DNA of 64,000 bases from JAOBAU01 sp034667465 (lineage in GTDB: Bacteria; Acidobacteriota; Thermoanaerobaculia; Gp7-AA8). Shown piece by piece: positions 16,501 to 27,353 of the stretch. Made by a program: the position numbers and the translations under genes. A model generated the notes under the pieces. The model worked only from the letters and a program-made list of their open reading frames with translations. It made no database searches and was not told the origin of the DNA. The stretch's first letter is position 1. Each line of letters opens with the position of its first letter. The stretch lies in the NCBI GenBank assembly GCA_034667465.1, contig JAXDJV010000030.1:1-64000 (forward strand). The letters run 5' to 3'.

Positions 16501-17713
16501 CGGTGATGATTGAGGTGAGGGGAGCGTTGCCGGCTGCGTCCGTGGTCACCGATTTCGTGTCGCGTAACGTCCAGCCTTCGCTTCCGGTGGAACTGCAGGT
16601 CTGCCCGTCGGTATAGAAATCGATCTCGAATGTCTGGTTCGGCGCGCTGTTGAAAACGCCGGAGACCGTCACCGAAGTGCCGGCTGGGATCGCGGAGGTC
16701 AGGGTTGGATAGTTTTGCAGCGCGTTGGGACCGCTGTCGCCGTCGCGATCGTCGTTCGCCGTGCGGCCGTCCCCGTTCAGGTCGATCCCGATTCCGGTTC
16801 GCTGCATCGCGTTGCCGACGATCATGTTGCGGCTCGACGTCCCTTCGACGCTCACACCGATGTGCTGCCATTGGAAAATGTTCGACGTCACGTTGACCGC
16901 CGTCGAGTCTTTGATTCTGACGCCGACAGAATCACTGTGCGTATCCGTAAAGGTGTTGTTCGCGATTTTCACGCCCGTGGAGTGCCGCACCTCGACCTGC
17001 GCCGACGTATTGCGTCCGAAGGTGTTCCCACGTCCCTGTCCGGCCTGATCGATCACCACATTCATCGGAGTCTGCGGGTCTCCTTCGATGAGCACGCCGA
17101 TCGCGTTCGGCGTGAGGTCGAGGCCGATGTAATTCCCGGTGATGACGACCGCGGTCGAAGAGTTGACGACGATGCCGGCCCCGATGTTGCCGGCGATGGT
17201 GTTCGGCGACGCATTCGGATCTCCGATGCTGGCGCGATCCGCTGCGCGAATGCCGTTTGCGTTCGGCCGCGGTTCCCTTGCCTCCCCGATGCCGACGGTG
17301 CACGTCGACACGACCGCGCTCCCTTTGGCGTCGATCCCGAAGCCGTTCCAGTACGTGAACCTGAGAAACGAGACAACTCCGGACGTTACGAGACCGTTAC
17401 TCTGCGGCGCCGTGCACGAGCTGCCGTTGATTTCGATACCGCCGTTCGCCGGCGATCCGACCGGCAGCCTGCCGTCGAGCGTGCCGTTCGCTGCAACTTC
17501 CGGCAGCGGCGTGAGCGGTTTGATGATCGCGATCGCGCGCGGCAGATCGAATGTGATCGTGGAGGCGGTGCCTGCCGCGTTCGCATCAGCGATGGCCTGA
17601 CGGAGCGAGCCCGCGCCGCTGTCAGCGTTCGTGGTGACCGTGAATGTGGCGGCGCTTGCCGTGAGCGTGGCGAGAGAGATCGCACACGCGAGAAGAACTC
17701 GCTGGATTTTCAT
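13505..17713 (-). CDS. Secreted beta-helix / Calx-beta / TIG surface protein (paralogue B)
   Basis: A 1,402-residue exported protein. Start ATG 17713 overlaps the upstream gene stop (TGATG), so translation is coupled. Signal peptide MKIQRVLLACAISLATLTASA is followed by TFTVTTNADSGAGSLRQAI, the usual opening of right-handed beta-helix surface proteins, then about 290 residues of helix rungs (GNYIGLDLTPNAIGV, NTIAGNIGAGIVVN). Three Calx-beta-like modules follow (about 440-790; e.g. DYTTSNGSATAGADYSAISG), two Ig-like segments, and five IPT/TIG modules (about 990-1390; VSPANGPAAGGT, DPESGAAGQQVTITG). It ends CGGMRRRVGSRP without an anchor motif. Calx-beta and TIG modules are common in adhesins. 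The 3' ~590 bp is almost identical to that of the adjacent paralogue. Confidence 0.85.
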   Translation of the reverse strand: MKIQRVLLACAISLATLTASAATFTVTTNADSGAGSLRQAIADANAAGTASTITFDLPRAIAIIKPLTPLPEVAANGTLDGRLPVGSPANGGIEINGSSCTAPQSNGLVTSGVVSFLRFTYWNGFGIDAKGSAVVSTCTVGIGEAREPRPNANGIRAADRASIGDPNASPNTIAGNIGAGIVVNSSTAVVITGNYIGLDLTPNAIGVLIEGDPQTPMNVVIDQAGQGRGNTFGRNTSAQVEVRHSTGVKIANNTFTDTHSDSVGVRIKDSTAVNVTSNIFQWQHIGVSVEGTSSRNMIVGNAMQRTGIGIDLNGDGRTANDDRDGDSGPNALQNYPTLTSAIPAGTSVTVSGVFNSAPNQTFEIDFYTDGQTCSSTGSEGWTLRDTKSVTTDAAGNAPLTSIITGLNTGTTITATARDSSGNTSEFSNCVHVEAHGTLSTAGTFSVVEGTATADVVVTRSGRTSGAVTADYTTSNGSATAGADYSAISGTVRFADGESSKVISVPILNDSLYEGPETFTLTFSNPTGGVLISGSVAWTTITVQDDETRPIAVPANVSVIEGDSGKKDATFVVTLTGAQSTIPITFRYYTSPGTASAGQDFDSIAETSLTFAPGQTTANINVPIVGDTDAETDESFSLTIFFAQWGTDMRYASGTILNDDGLNELRVEDITVVEGDSGIRNVNVRITAKAPFTGKAYVSTRDVTAIAGSDYTARGIPLDFLNSKEETLALVTYGDLEAEADETFEVTLSSSSTLAKIVKPVGTVTIENDDPEITPKTLDIARGSKKTVTVRLAQVLPADAVLTVTTAQPASFAAPAQVIVRAGTRILTFDVTALAAPATSRVDVTFPPGLGDRVLSMNVTSFEPVTLVLQPAPVKVTVGSSVTVTASLTPAALDPQTIALSAADPRAIDVPSSVTIEPGGSATFTVTGRAVASTGVQATLPSRYGGQIVTLFVDVLAQPTAPQLLSVSPANGPAAGGTMLNVSGLRLKSDCSVTFDGTPAQTTFMSDARIDALTPPHAPATVDVRLSCSSGSYTLANAFTYLSAGPTLTSVIPSFGNISGGTIVKLNGTNLSSACGVFFDGTPARGVESHGNTALTAIAPPHSAATIGVSIRCNGATSTLGSSFAYVTAEEPAAAIARVDPESGAAGQQVTITGSRFRTHDSVTFGPAASPIVSTTGETHVVRVPDLPAGKVAITITDPNGHITTTGPIFTIVEAGAPRITGANPTTVITGNEIVVDGDGFRAGYGFALGDRVAAIISIAYTRAVIRVPAIDGGTYPLNVINAAGNVAAIGPSIVVASHGVAVNSVSTSCGSTDGGETITIRGSGFASGANVTIANVAATNIIVVDANTITATIPASSSAGSARIVVTNPNGDSGSLTGAFRYVSPFDPDGCGGMRRRVGSRP
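13561..14147. repeat. Near-identical 3' segment shared with paralogue A (copy 1)
   Basis: Aligned by eye with 17766-18352 at a constant offset of 4,205 bp, about 90-95 % identical in DNA and nearly gap-free. It encodes the last TIG modules of paralogue B. Beyond about 14150 the identity falls sharply, while the encoded domains stay related. This is the expected trace of gene conversion or unequal crossing-over between tandem paralogues. Confidence 0.8.
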
Positions 17714-20700
17714 CAATGCCCGCCTGCGCGACGGCGCATCCCGCCGCAACCGTACGGATCGAATGGCGAGACGTAACGGAACGCGCCGGTGAGCGAGCCG
17801 CTGTCACCGTTCGTGTTGTTGACAACGATGCGAGCGGAGCCTGCGCTGCTGCTCGCCGGAATCGTGGCGGTGATCGTATTCGCGTCGACGACGATGACGT
17901 TCGTCGCCGCGACGTTCGCAATCGTGACGCTCGCGCCGGATGCGAATCCGGAGCCGCGAATCGTGATCGTCTCGCCGCCGTCGGTCGAACCGCATGGCGT
18001 CGAAACGCTGTTGACCGCGACGCCGTGCGACGCGACGACGATCGAAGGTCCGATCGCAGCAACGTTGCCGGACGCGTTGACGACGTTGAGCGGATACGTT
18101 CCCCCATCGATCGCCGGCACACGAATGACCGCGCGTGTGTACGCCATCGAGATGATCGTCGCGGCGCGATCGCCGAGCGCGAAGCCGTAGCCGGCGCGGA
18201 AGCCGTCGCCATCGACGACGATCTCGTTGCCTGCAATGACGGTCATCGGATTTGCGCCCGTAATCCGCGGCGCGCCTGCTTCGACGATCGTGAAGATCGG
18301 ACCGGTCGTCGTGACGTGGCCGTTCGGATCGGTGATCGTGATCGCGACTTTGCCGAGCGGCAGGTCCGGGATCGTGACGATGTGCGTTTCGCCGGTGGTC
18401 GTGAGAACGTCAGCGCGCGTCGTCGCGAACGTGACGCGATCAGCGGTGCGGAAGTGAAGACCGGTGATCGTCACCGGCTGGCCGGCGGAACCGAAGAGCG
18501 GATCGATCCTGGCAATCGCCGCAGATGGCTCTTCGGCGGTGGTGTAGTCGTAAGACGCGTTGCGCGTCGCGCTCGCGGTGCCGCATTTGACCGCGACGTC
18601 GACGCTCGCTGCTGCGTGCGGCGGCGCGATGGCGTGGAGCACGGTCGACCCTTCCGCTGCGACGACGTGCGCGGCGATGCCGTCGAAGAAGACACCGCAC
18701 GCACCGCTCAGATTGGCGCCGCTGATCTTCACGACCGTCGCGCCTGCGATGTTCCCGGACGCCGGCGAAACGTCCGCAATTGTCGGACCTGCCGCGACGT
18801 AGGTGAATCCGTTCGCGAGGGTAAATGAGTTGCTGCCACAGGTCAGGTGTACGTCGACGGTACCGGCGGCCCTGGCCGGCGTGATGGCTGTCAACTGCGT
18901 CTGATTGACAAATGTCGGTGCGGCCGCGACCCCGCCAAACTGAAGCAGGCAGTCGTTTCCAAGCAACGCGCCCGTGATCGACACAGGCGTGCCTCCGGAA
19001 ACGGGTCCGGTAGCAGGAGAGACGGAGAAGATCACCGGCGTCGTCGGAGCGTCGATGACGTCGACGACGATCAGCGTGGTTTCGCTGCCTGCCTGCTGTG
19101 GCGTTGTCGCGCGGATGACAGTCGACCCGCGCTGCAGTCCCTGGACCGCGAAGTTACCAACGCCGCCGGCCGGAATCGTAACGGAGGCAGGCGCGGCTGC
19201 GATCGCAGAATCGAGCGACTGGAGTCCGATCAGCAATGGCTCCGCATTCGCGGGTGAGACCTTCATCGTGATGGTCGCGGTCGCGCCGGCAACGATGGAG
19301 AGCGGTGACGGAGTGATGTCGAGCGTCAGCGCATCGTAAGAGGATGCGTTCACGGCAAGTGCGCTACCACCAAGTGAAGCGGGGAGGGTTATGTCGATTC
19401 TTGCGCTGGCCGGACCGGTAAGTGCGGTCACGGCGAAGCTGACGCTGCGCGAGCCGGCGCGAACGAGCACGGTGGCCGGGACAGACAGCGATGCCGGCGC
19501 CGACGAGACGACGGTGATGGTCTCGTCGGTTGTCGCCGGCTGTCCGAACGTGATGGCGACGTTACCCTTGCGACCGACCGCGATCGACTGCGTTCTGGGA
19601 CCGACGCCGATGTCGTCATTGTCGATGGTGACGTTACACGTTCCCCTGTTGATCTTCGCGCCGACGCCGTTCCCTGTGATCGTCACCTGGAACGTCTCAT
19701 CAGCCTCAACGTCGGTGTCACCATTGATCGTTACAGCGAAGGTCTTCGTCGTTTCGTTCGCAAACGTCAGTGTTCGGAACGCGGATACGTAATCGCTGCC
19801 GGCGCGCGCCGTGACGTCGGCGGTCGCCAGATTGAGGTAGCCGGTCATCGGTGCGCCTGACTGCACAGTCAGAAGAAAGGTGGTCGTGCCGCCGTTCCCT
19901 TCAACGATCGTGGCGTCGTTGAGAAAGATCTCGGGCTGCACATCGTCATTGACGATCGTACCCAGGGCGCTGAAATTTCCCTGCGCCCCCGACTGCGGAA
20001 CGAACCGCAGGACGAAAAGCTCGTCTGGTTCGAACTGAGTGTCTCCCTGCACAGGGACGGTGACGGTCTTTTCGAGCTCACCGGCCGCGAAGTTCAGCAC
20101 GCCGCTCACTTCCTGGAAATCGGATGGAGACTGCGCGGTGTCGGAGATCGTGTAGTAGTTGATCACCGCCGGAGCCCCGCTGGCGACACTCAGCCTCACC
20201 GTGAATACCGCGCTGGTCGTACCGCTGTTTCCCTCGGTGACTGAAGCTCTGGTCACCAGCAGGGAAGGGGCCGGATCGTTGTCGGCGATGTCGACGAAGA
20301 TCGATTGTTGTCCGATCAGCGCTCCGCCGGTGGCGTTCGATAACTGGAACGTGAAGCGCTCCGGATCTTCGAATACAGCATCGTTGGCAATCGCAATCTG
20401 AACAGTCTTTGATGTCTCTCCATCAGCGAACGTGAGCGTTCCCGATGATGCCGCGTAATCGCTGCCGGCGAGCGCGGTGTCATTAATCGTTGTGTATGAC
20501 ACGCTCGCGGTCCCAACACTCCCTCCGGTCCGGCTCACCGTCACCACTACCGTGCCGCCTTCAGTTGCCGTTGGTGCTGATGGGCTGAACGAGCCGGGTC
20601 CTTCAACCTGAATGCACGACGAAAACTCCGAGGTATCGTCCAGTGGATCGGTTGCGGTCGCGGTGATTGAGGTGCCTTGCGGAAGCGGCCCGAAGTCGGC

Positions 20701-21954
20701 GCTGAACGTCACATTGCCCGAGCTGTCGGTGCTGACTGAGGTCTCGCCGAGAAATGTCTTTCCATCGGTACCGGCGCTATTGCAATTCGTCGAGCGCGCA
20801 TAGAAGTCGACGCGGTATGACTGACTCGCCAGACTATTCAGCGTGCCCGTAATCGTAATCCCGGAATTTGTCGCTTTGGCGGACGTCAACACCGGATAGT
20901 TCATCAGCAGATTTGAGCCGGAGTCACCGTCGCCTGGATCATTCGGCGTTCGACCATCGGTCTCTGTCTGTTGCGTGAGATCGATACCAATCGTCGTGTT
21001 GTAGATCGAGTTTCCGACGATGAGATTGCCTGGATTGAGAGCGCTGCTTTCAACGGAGACACCGACGTTCTGATTGACGATCGTGTTGCCACCGCCGGCA
21101 GTCGTGCTTCCGATGACACAGTGTCCGGACGCATAGACATAGACGCCGATGCGAGCCGGCGTTCCCGTGGTGAGGCCGATGGTGTTCCCGGTGATGGTTA
21201 CGAACCCGGCGTGCCAGATCTGCACCTGATACGAGGTGTTCCCTGCGATCAGATTTCGAGCGCCAGCCTGCAGGCCGCCGATCGTCACGTTGGCCGGGTA
21301 GCCATTCTCGCAATACACGCCGATGGCGTTCGGAATCGCGACCGATCCGGTCGGATCGGTGCCGATGTAATTGCCTCTGATCGTGGTCGACCCTCCGAAT
21401 CCGCCCGGCTTCGTCTGGACGCCGAATGTCAGATTGCCGGAAATGATGTTTCGCTCGGCGGCGGTCAACCCGCCAACCACACTACCGTCCCAGGCAAGCA
21501 CTCCGACGGTATTCGGCTTGCGAGCGCCGGATGGACTAATACCGACATAACAGCCCAGGACAGAAGCGCCGTTGACGAGCCCCACGCCTGTCGTCGCATT
21601 CGTGAAGCTGAGACCTTTTGCGGTTCCCTGGTCAATACCCAGTCCGGCCGAATATCCCGGAATCTGGCTCCCGTCGATTTCGACGACCGGATGATCCACG
21701 TAGCCGGGTTGCGTCGTTCCGTCGACAAGGCAGCCCAGAACGGTCGGCAGGGTCGTAACCGGCCGGATCGTCGTCTGTCCTGCCGGCAGGTTGAAGGCGA
21801 TGACGTTGTTGCTGGTCACCTTCCCATCGATGATCGCCTGACGCAGCGAACCGGGTCCGCTGTCATTGTTGTTCGTGACGGTGAATGTAGAGGCACCGGC
21901 CGTGAGCGCGGCGACAGAAATCGCGCACGCGAGAATCGCTCGCATCAATTGCAT
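17713..21954 (-). CDS. Secreted beta-helix / Calx-beta / TIG surface protein (paralogue A)
   Basis: A 1,413-residue exported protein, first gene of the surface operon. ATG 21954 is preceded by AAGGG and the promoter at 21994-22022. The signal peptide MQLMRAILACAISVAALTAGA is followed by the same opening as paralogue B (STFTVTNNNDSGPGSLRQAI), beta-helix rungs (GNYIGTDPTGSVAIPNAIGV is typical of this family), three Calx-beta modules (SYTTINDTALAGSDYAASSG, VSVASGAPAVINYYTISDTA) and five TIG modules. The domain order matches paralogue B throughout. N-terminal and middle parts are clearly diverged in sequence and lower in GC (about 57 % in a sampled line near 20.9 kb) than the conserved 3' end (about 68 %). 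It is probably a surface adhesin or scaffold. Confidence 0.85.
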   Translation of the reverse strand: MQLMRAILACAISVAALTAGASTFTVTNNNDSGPGSLRQAIIDGKVTSNNVIAFNLPAGQTTIRPVTTLPTVLGCLVDGTTQPGYVDHPVVEIDGSQIPGYSAGLGIDQGTAKGLSFTNATTGVGLVNGASVLGCYVGISPSGARKPNTVGVLAWDGSVVGGLTAAERNIISGNLTFGVQTKPGGFGGSTTIRGNYIGTDPTGSVAIPNAIGVYCENGYPANVTIGGLQAGARNLIAGNTSYQVQIWHAGFVTITGNTIGLTTGTPARIGVYVYASGHCVIGSTTAGGGNTIVNQNVGVSVESSALNPGNLIVGNSIYNTTIGIDLTQQTETDGRTPNDPGDGDSGSNLLMNYPVLTSAKATNSGITITGTLNSLASQSYRVDFYARSTNCNSAGTDGKTFLGETSVSTDSSGNVTFSADFGPLPQGTSITATATDPLDDTSEFSSCIQVEGPGSFSPSAPTATEGGTVVVTVSRTGGSVGTASVSYTTINDTALAGSDYAASSGTLTFADGETSKTVQIAIANDAVFEDPERFTFQLSNATGGALIGQQSIFVDIADNDPAPSLLVTRASVTEGNSGTTSAVFTVRLSVASGAPAVINYYTISDTAQSPSDFQEVSGVLNFAAGELEKTVTVPVQGDTQFEPDELFVLRFVPQSGAQGNFSALGTIVNDDVQPEIFLNDATIVEGNGGTTTFLLTVQSGAPMTGYLNLATADVTARAGSDYVSAFRTLTFANETTKTFAVTINGDTDVEADETFQVTITGNGVGAKINRGTCNVTIDNDDIGVGPRTQSIAVGRKGNVAITFGQPATTDETITVVSSAPASLSVPATVLVRAGSRSVSFAVTALTGPASARIDITLPASLGGSALAVNASSYDALTLDITPSPLSIVAGATATITMKVSPANAEPLLIGLQSLDSAIAAAPASVTIPAGGVGNFAVQGLQRGSTVIRATTPQQAGSETTLIVVDVIDAPTTPVIFSVSPATGPVSGGTPVSITGALLGNDCLLQFGGVAAAPTFVNQTQLTAITPARAAGTVDVHLTCGSNSFTLANGFTYVAAGPTIADVSPASGNIAGATVVKISGANLSGACGVFFDGIAAHVVAAEGSTVLHAIAPPHAAASVDVAVKCGTASATRNASYDYTTAEEPSAAIARIDPLFGSAGQPVTITGLHFRTADRVTFATTRADVLTTTGETHIVTIPDLPLGKVAITITDPNGHVTTTGPIFTIVEAGAPRITGANPMTVIAGNEIVVDGDGFRAGYGFALGDRAATIISMAYTRAVIRVPAIDGGTYPLNVVNASGNVAAIGPSIVVASHGVAVNSVSTPCGSTDGGETITIRGSGFASGASVTIANVAATNVIVVDANTITATIPASSSAGSARIVVNNTNGDSGSLTGAFRYVSPFDPYGCGGMRRRAGGH
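17766..18352. repeat. Near-identical 3' segment shared with paralogue B (copy 2)
   Basis: Partner of 13561-14147. It includes the coding for DPNGHVTTTGPIFTIVEAGA and the final CGGMRRR segment. The high identity is confined to this end of the gene. Confidence 0.8.
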
Positions 21955-21993
21955 TCGGGGACCCTTCGGATGACAGCGGGATTTGGACAGTCC

Positions 21994-22022
21994 GTTGTAT
22001 GCGATCTCGCGTGATAAGTCAA
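21994..22022 (-). promoter_or_regulatory. Sigma70-like promoter of the four-gene surface operon
   Basis: Read on the minus strand: -35 TTGACT (22022-22017), exactly 17 bases, then -10 TACAAC (21999-21994), four of six matches to TATAAT. It lies 40 bp upstream of the ATG of paralogue A and is directed toward it. The -35 box abuts the T-rich tail of the terminator of the M16 gene, so the two transcription units are packed back to front. Confidence 0.6.
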
Positions 22023-22056
22023 AATAATAAAACGGGCGGCATCGCTGCCGCCCGTT
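22021..22056 (-). terminator. Rho-independent terminator of the M16 protease gene
   Basis: Perfect 11-base stem AACGGGCGGCA (22031-22041) and TGCCGCCCGTT (22046-22056) with a four-base loop. On the minus strand the stem is followed by TTATTATTTTG. It starts 25 bases after the stop of the M16 gene, in its direction of transcription. Confidence 0.88.
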
Positions 22057-22081
22057 CAAAGCACTGCTGTCAAAAGAGATA

Positions 22082-24964
<2,883 letters not shown>

Positions 24965-24980
24965 TTAATCTCCTTGCACC

Positions 24981-25060
24981 GGCCACGGGCCGCTGCGTTG
25001 ATTGGCAAAGCCTCGGCGCCGGCCACGGGCCGGTTCGTTAGTTGGCAAAGCCTCGGCGGA
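24981..25060. repeat. Two tandem 40-bp direct repeats between PL8 and M16 genes
   Basis: Units 24981-25020 and 25021-25060 match at about 34 of 40 positions. Each begins with GGCCACGGGCC, itself a small hairpin, and carries TTGGCAAAGCCTCGGCG near its end. They fill most of the gap upstream of the M16 gene, so they lie in its 5' untranslated or promoter region. They may be a short variable tandem repeat or operator pair. Confidence 0.7.
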
Positions 25061-25086
25061 CGGCTTCGCGGCGGATTCTGGCGCGG

Positions 25087-27309
25087 CTACCGGCGGGATG
25101 CAACACGCGGTTTCACTTTTGCCGGTGTTAGCAGGGCGTCGAAGGTGCGACCGCCGTTTCGTGGAATGAGAATCGTCGTCGAGCGATAGTCGGTCGTCGT
25201 GTACGTTGCGTCGGTCGTCGTAAATGCGCCGGGAACGGTGACGCGGAATGTGCCGCCGGTGCCGTTCGTCGGATCGCTTGCGTACAGATGCAGCGTCGTG
25301 CCGTCCGTGACGAGCCAGACGATCGACGGCTGATCGGACTCGATTCCTTCGATGCTGCCGGCGCTCCAGAAGACGATGCCGAGCTCATTCGCGCGACGTA
25401 CTGCGGCGAAGCGCGTGTCGTTGGCGAGGATGCGAATCGGATTCTCCGCCGTCCACGCGCGCATCGCTTCCGTCGTCGTGTTCGGGACGATCGCGTATGC
25501 GGCGGTTGCGTTCACCGGCGCGACTCCGTGGTCGTACCACATCGTCAGGAAGGTGGCGCTGCGCGGCGTCGCGTCGGTCGAGCCGCCGAGCGCTGCCCAC
25601 GTACCGCTGTGCGTCTCGCGCGAAATGTTCGGCATACCGTTCGGGAACCAGTAGCCGACGCGGTCGCAGACGAGCCACTGCGTGTTGTCGCCGGTGATCG
25701 CCGCGTTCGGATCGTCGAGCGGCCATTGATTGACGATCGTCTCGACGCGATTCAATGACGGCGACGTCACGCCGCTCGTCAGAAAGACGATCGCGTCGTC
25801 GAAGAAGAACCACGACTTCTTTGCGGTCAGCGTGGAGTTCAGTGCGTCGAGATCCATCGCCGAGACGCCGTTGCGGCCGTCGCCCGTTCCGCCCGCGAAG
25901 TTGCGCAGCCCGTAGCCGAACGTGTCGTTCGCGGTGTCGGCTTTTTGTTCGACGGTGATGCCAGGCAGCCGCGACCAGTCGAGCGCCGGCGGGACGTTGC
26001 CGCCGAAGAACTCGTCGCCATCGAGCGAGAGAAAGAAGCGTCCGTCGGACTGCCGCGCGCCGCGGAGATTTTCATCGTTCGTCTTTTCGCCCGACTTCGT
26101 TCGCGTCGAGAACATCTTCACGGAGGCGAACCAGCGGTCGCGGCGATGCACGGTGTAGTCGGAATCGAAGTAATGACGATGACCGGACGGCCACGCGGCG
26201 GCGGTGTCTGATTGCTCGATGATCGCAGCGAGTCCGGCCAGCTCCGGCGGCAGCGCCGACTGCCACGTCGTCAGCATTCGCGCGGCGGCGGCGCGGATCT
26301 CAGCGACCTTCGGCGAGTCGAACTGTGACGCCTGAATCAGCGCGGCGACGCCGTTGTAGCCGGTCGTCGTGTTGCGGACCGCTTCACGTCCGGTGACCGA
26401 GACATCGAAGTAATTTCCGTACAACGTCCAGCCGACGCCGTCAGCGAGGTACGTCGAGAACGTTGCCAGTGCATTCGGCGGAAGCGTGAATTCCGAATTG
26501 CGTGTCAGCAGTGCGTAACGCGCGACGTCGTTCGCGAACGAACCGCCGTAACCGCCGGTGTAGAGCTGCGCGCCGTGTTGATGGAACGACGCATCGGCTT
26601 GAATGCCGTCCGCTCCCTGCGGGACGACCGTGCAGACGGTAGCCATCGCATTCCGTACGGCGGTCAGCATTGCCGGATCGTCGCGCACGAGTGCGAGACA
26701 TAGATGTGTGTAAGCGGACCACGTCAGGTTTTCGCCGACCGGCGTCGGACCGACGAGCCCTTTGCCGGAGGGATTGCTGCCGATGTGGATGGCGAGCGTT
26801 TTCACGCAGTCGTCGAAGACTTTCGGATCGATGTCGTCGCGCATCAGCACCAGTGTCGGCCCGAGGTCGAGCGGAACGCCGAACGTCCAGAACCACCAGT
26901 TGCCGGACGGCCATGTGAGCGGCCCGTAGTAGTTCGGCACGTAGCGGAGCGCCGATTCGATGGCGGCGCGCAGCGACGGATCGTTGTAAAGCGATGTCCC
27001 GGGTGTGCGATACGCCTTCGCCATCACGATGAGTCGCCGCGAGTGTTCCCACGGCGACCAGCCGCCGGCCGGCGTTTCCTTGTAGTCGATGTCGCTCCAG
27101 CTGCCGTCGCCGAGGAGATAACCGGGGGCGGAGAAGGAACGGGCGGCGTCTGCCTGCGCGTTGAGCGCGGCGATCATTCGCGGCGACGAACGATCGGCGC
27201 CGGCCGCCGTGTAGTAATCGACGAAGTTTTTGCGCACGACGTCGACCGGCGCGGCGAGCGCAGACGAAGCGAGCAGCGTTGCGAAAAGGACGAGGAAGAG
27301 GCGGCGCAA
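25087..27309 (-). CDS. Secreted polysaccharide lyase family 8 enzyme (hyaluronate/chondroitin/xanthan lyase type)
   Basis: I start this 740-residue protein at TTG 27309, which gives a signal peptide LRRLFLVLFATLLASSALAA; no ATG fits and the ribosome site is poor, so the start is uncertain. PL8 marks: the aromatic patch WPSGNWWFWTFGVP (133-146), catalytic Asn194 in VGENLTW, and His245 with Tyr254 in HQHGAQLYTGGYGG, with the nine-residue spacing seen in chondroitin AC lyase. The middle and C-terminal beta-sandwich regions (YFDSDYTVHRRDRWFASVKM; SWFFFDDAIVFLTSG) also follow the family. PL8 enzymes cut uronic-acid-containing polysaccharides by beta-elimination. Which polymer is cut cannot be told. 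The cyclase-family lipoprotein gene ends 44 bp upstream, suggesting co-expression. Confidence 0.88.
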   Translation of the reverse strand: MRRLFLVLFATLLASSALAAPVDVVRKNFVDYYTAAGADRSSPRMIAALNAQADAARSFSAPGYLLGDGSWSDIDYKETPAGGWSPWEHSRRLIVMAKAYRTPGTSLYNDPSLRAAIESALRYVPNYYGPLTWPSGNWWFWTFGVPLDLGPTLVLMRDDIDPKVFDDCVKTLAIHIGSNPSGKGLVGPTPVGENLTWSAYTHLCLALVRDDPAMLTAVRNAMATVCTVVPQGADGIQADASFHQHGAQLYTGGYGGSFANDVARYALLTRNSEFTLPPNALATFSTYLADGVGWTLYGNYFDVSVTGREAVRNTTTGYNGVAALIQASQFDSPKVAEIRAAAARMLTTWQSALPPELAGLAAIIEQSDTAAAWPSGHRHYFDSDYTVHRRDRWFASVKMFSTRTKSGEKTNDENLRGARQSDGRFFLSLDGDEFFGGNVPPALDWSRLPGITVEQKADTANDTFGYGLRNFAGGTGDGRNGVSAMDLDALNSTLTAKKSWFFFDDAIVFLTSGVTSPSLNRVETIVNQWPLDDPNAAITGDNTQWLVCDRVGYWFPNGMPNISRETHSGTWAALGGSTDATPRSATFLTMWYDHGVAPVNATAAYAIVPNTTTEAMRAWTAENPIRILANDTRFAAVRRANELGIVFWSAGSIEGIESDQPSIVWLVTDGTTLHLYASDPTNGTGGTFRVTVPGAFTTTDATYTTTDYRSTTILIPRNGGRTFDALLTPAKVKPRVASRR

Positions 27310-27353
27310 GTTATTCGGATAAATGACCGAACACTGCGCCGCTATTCCGCGCG

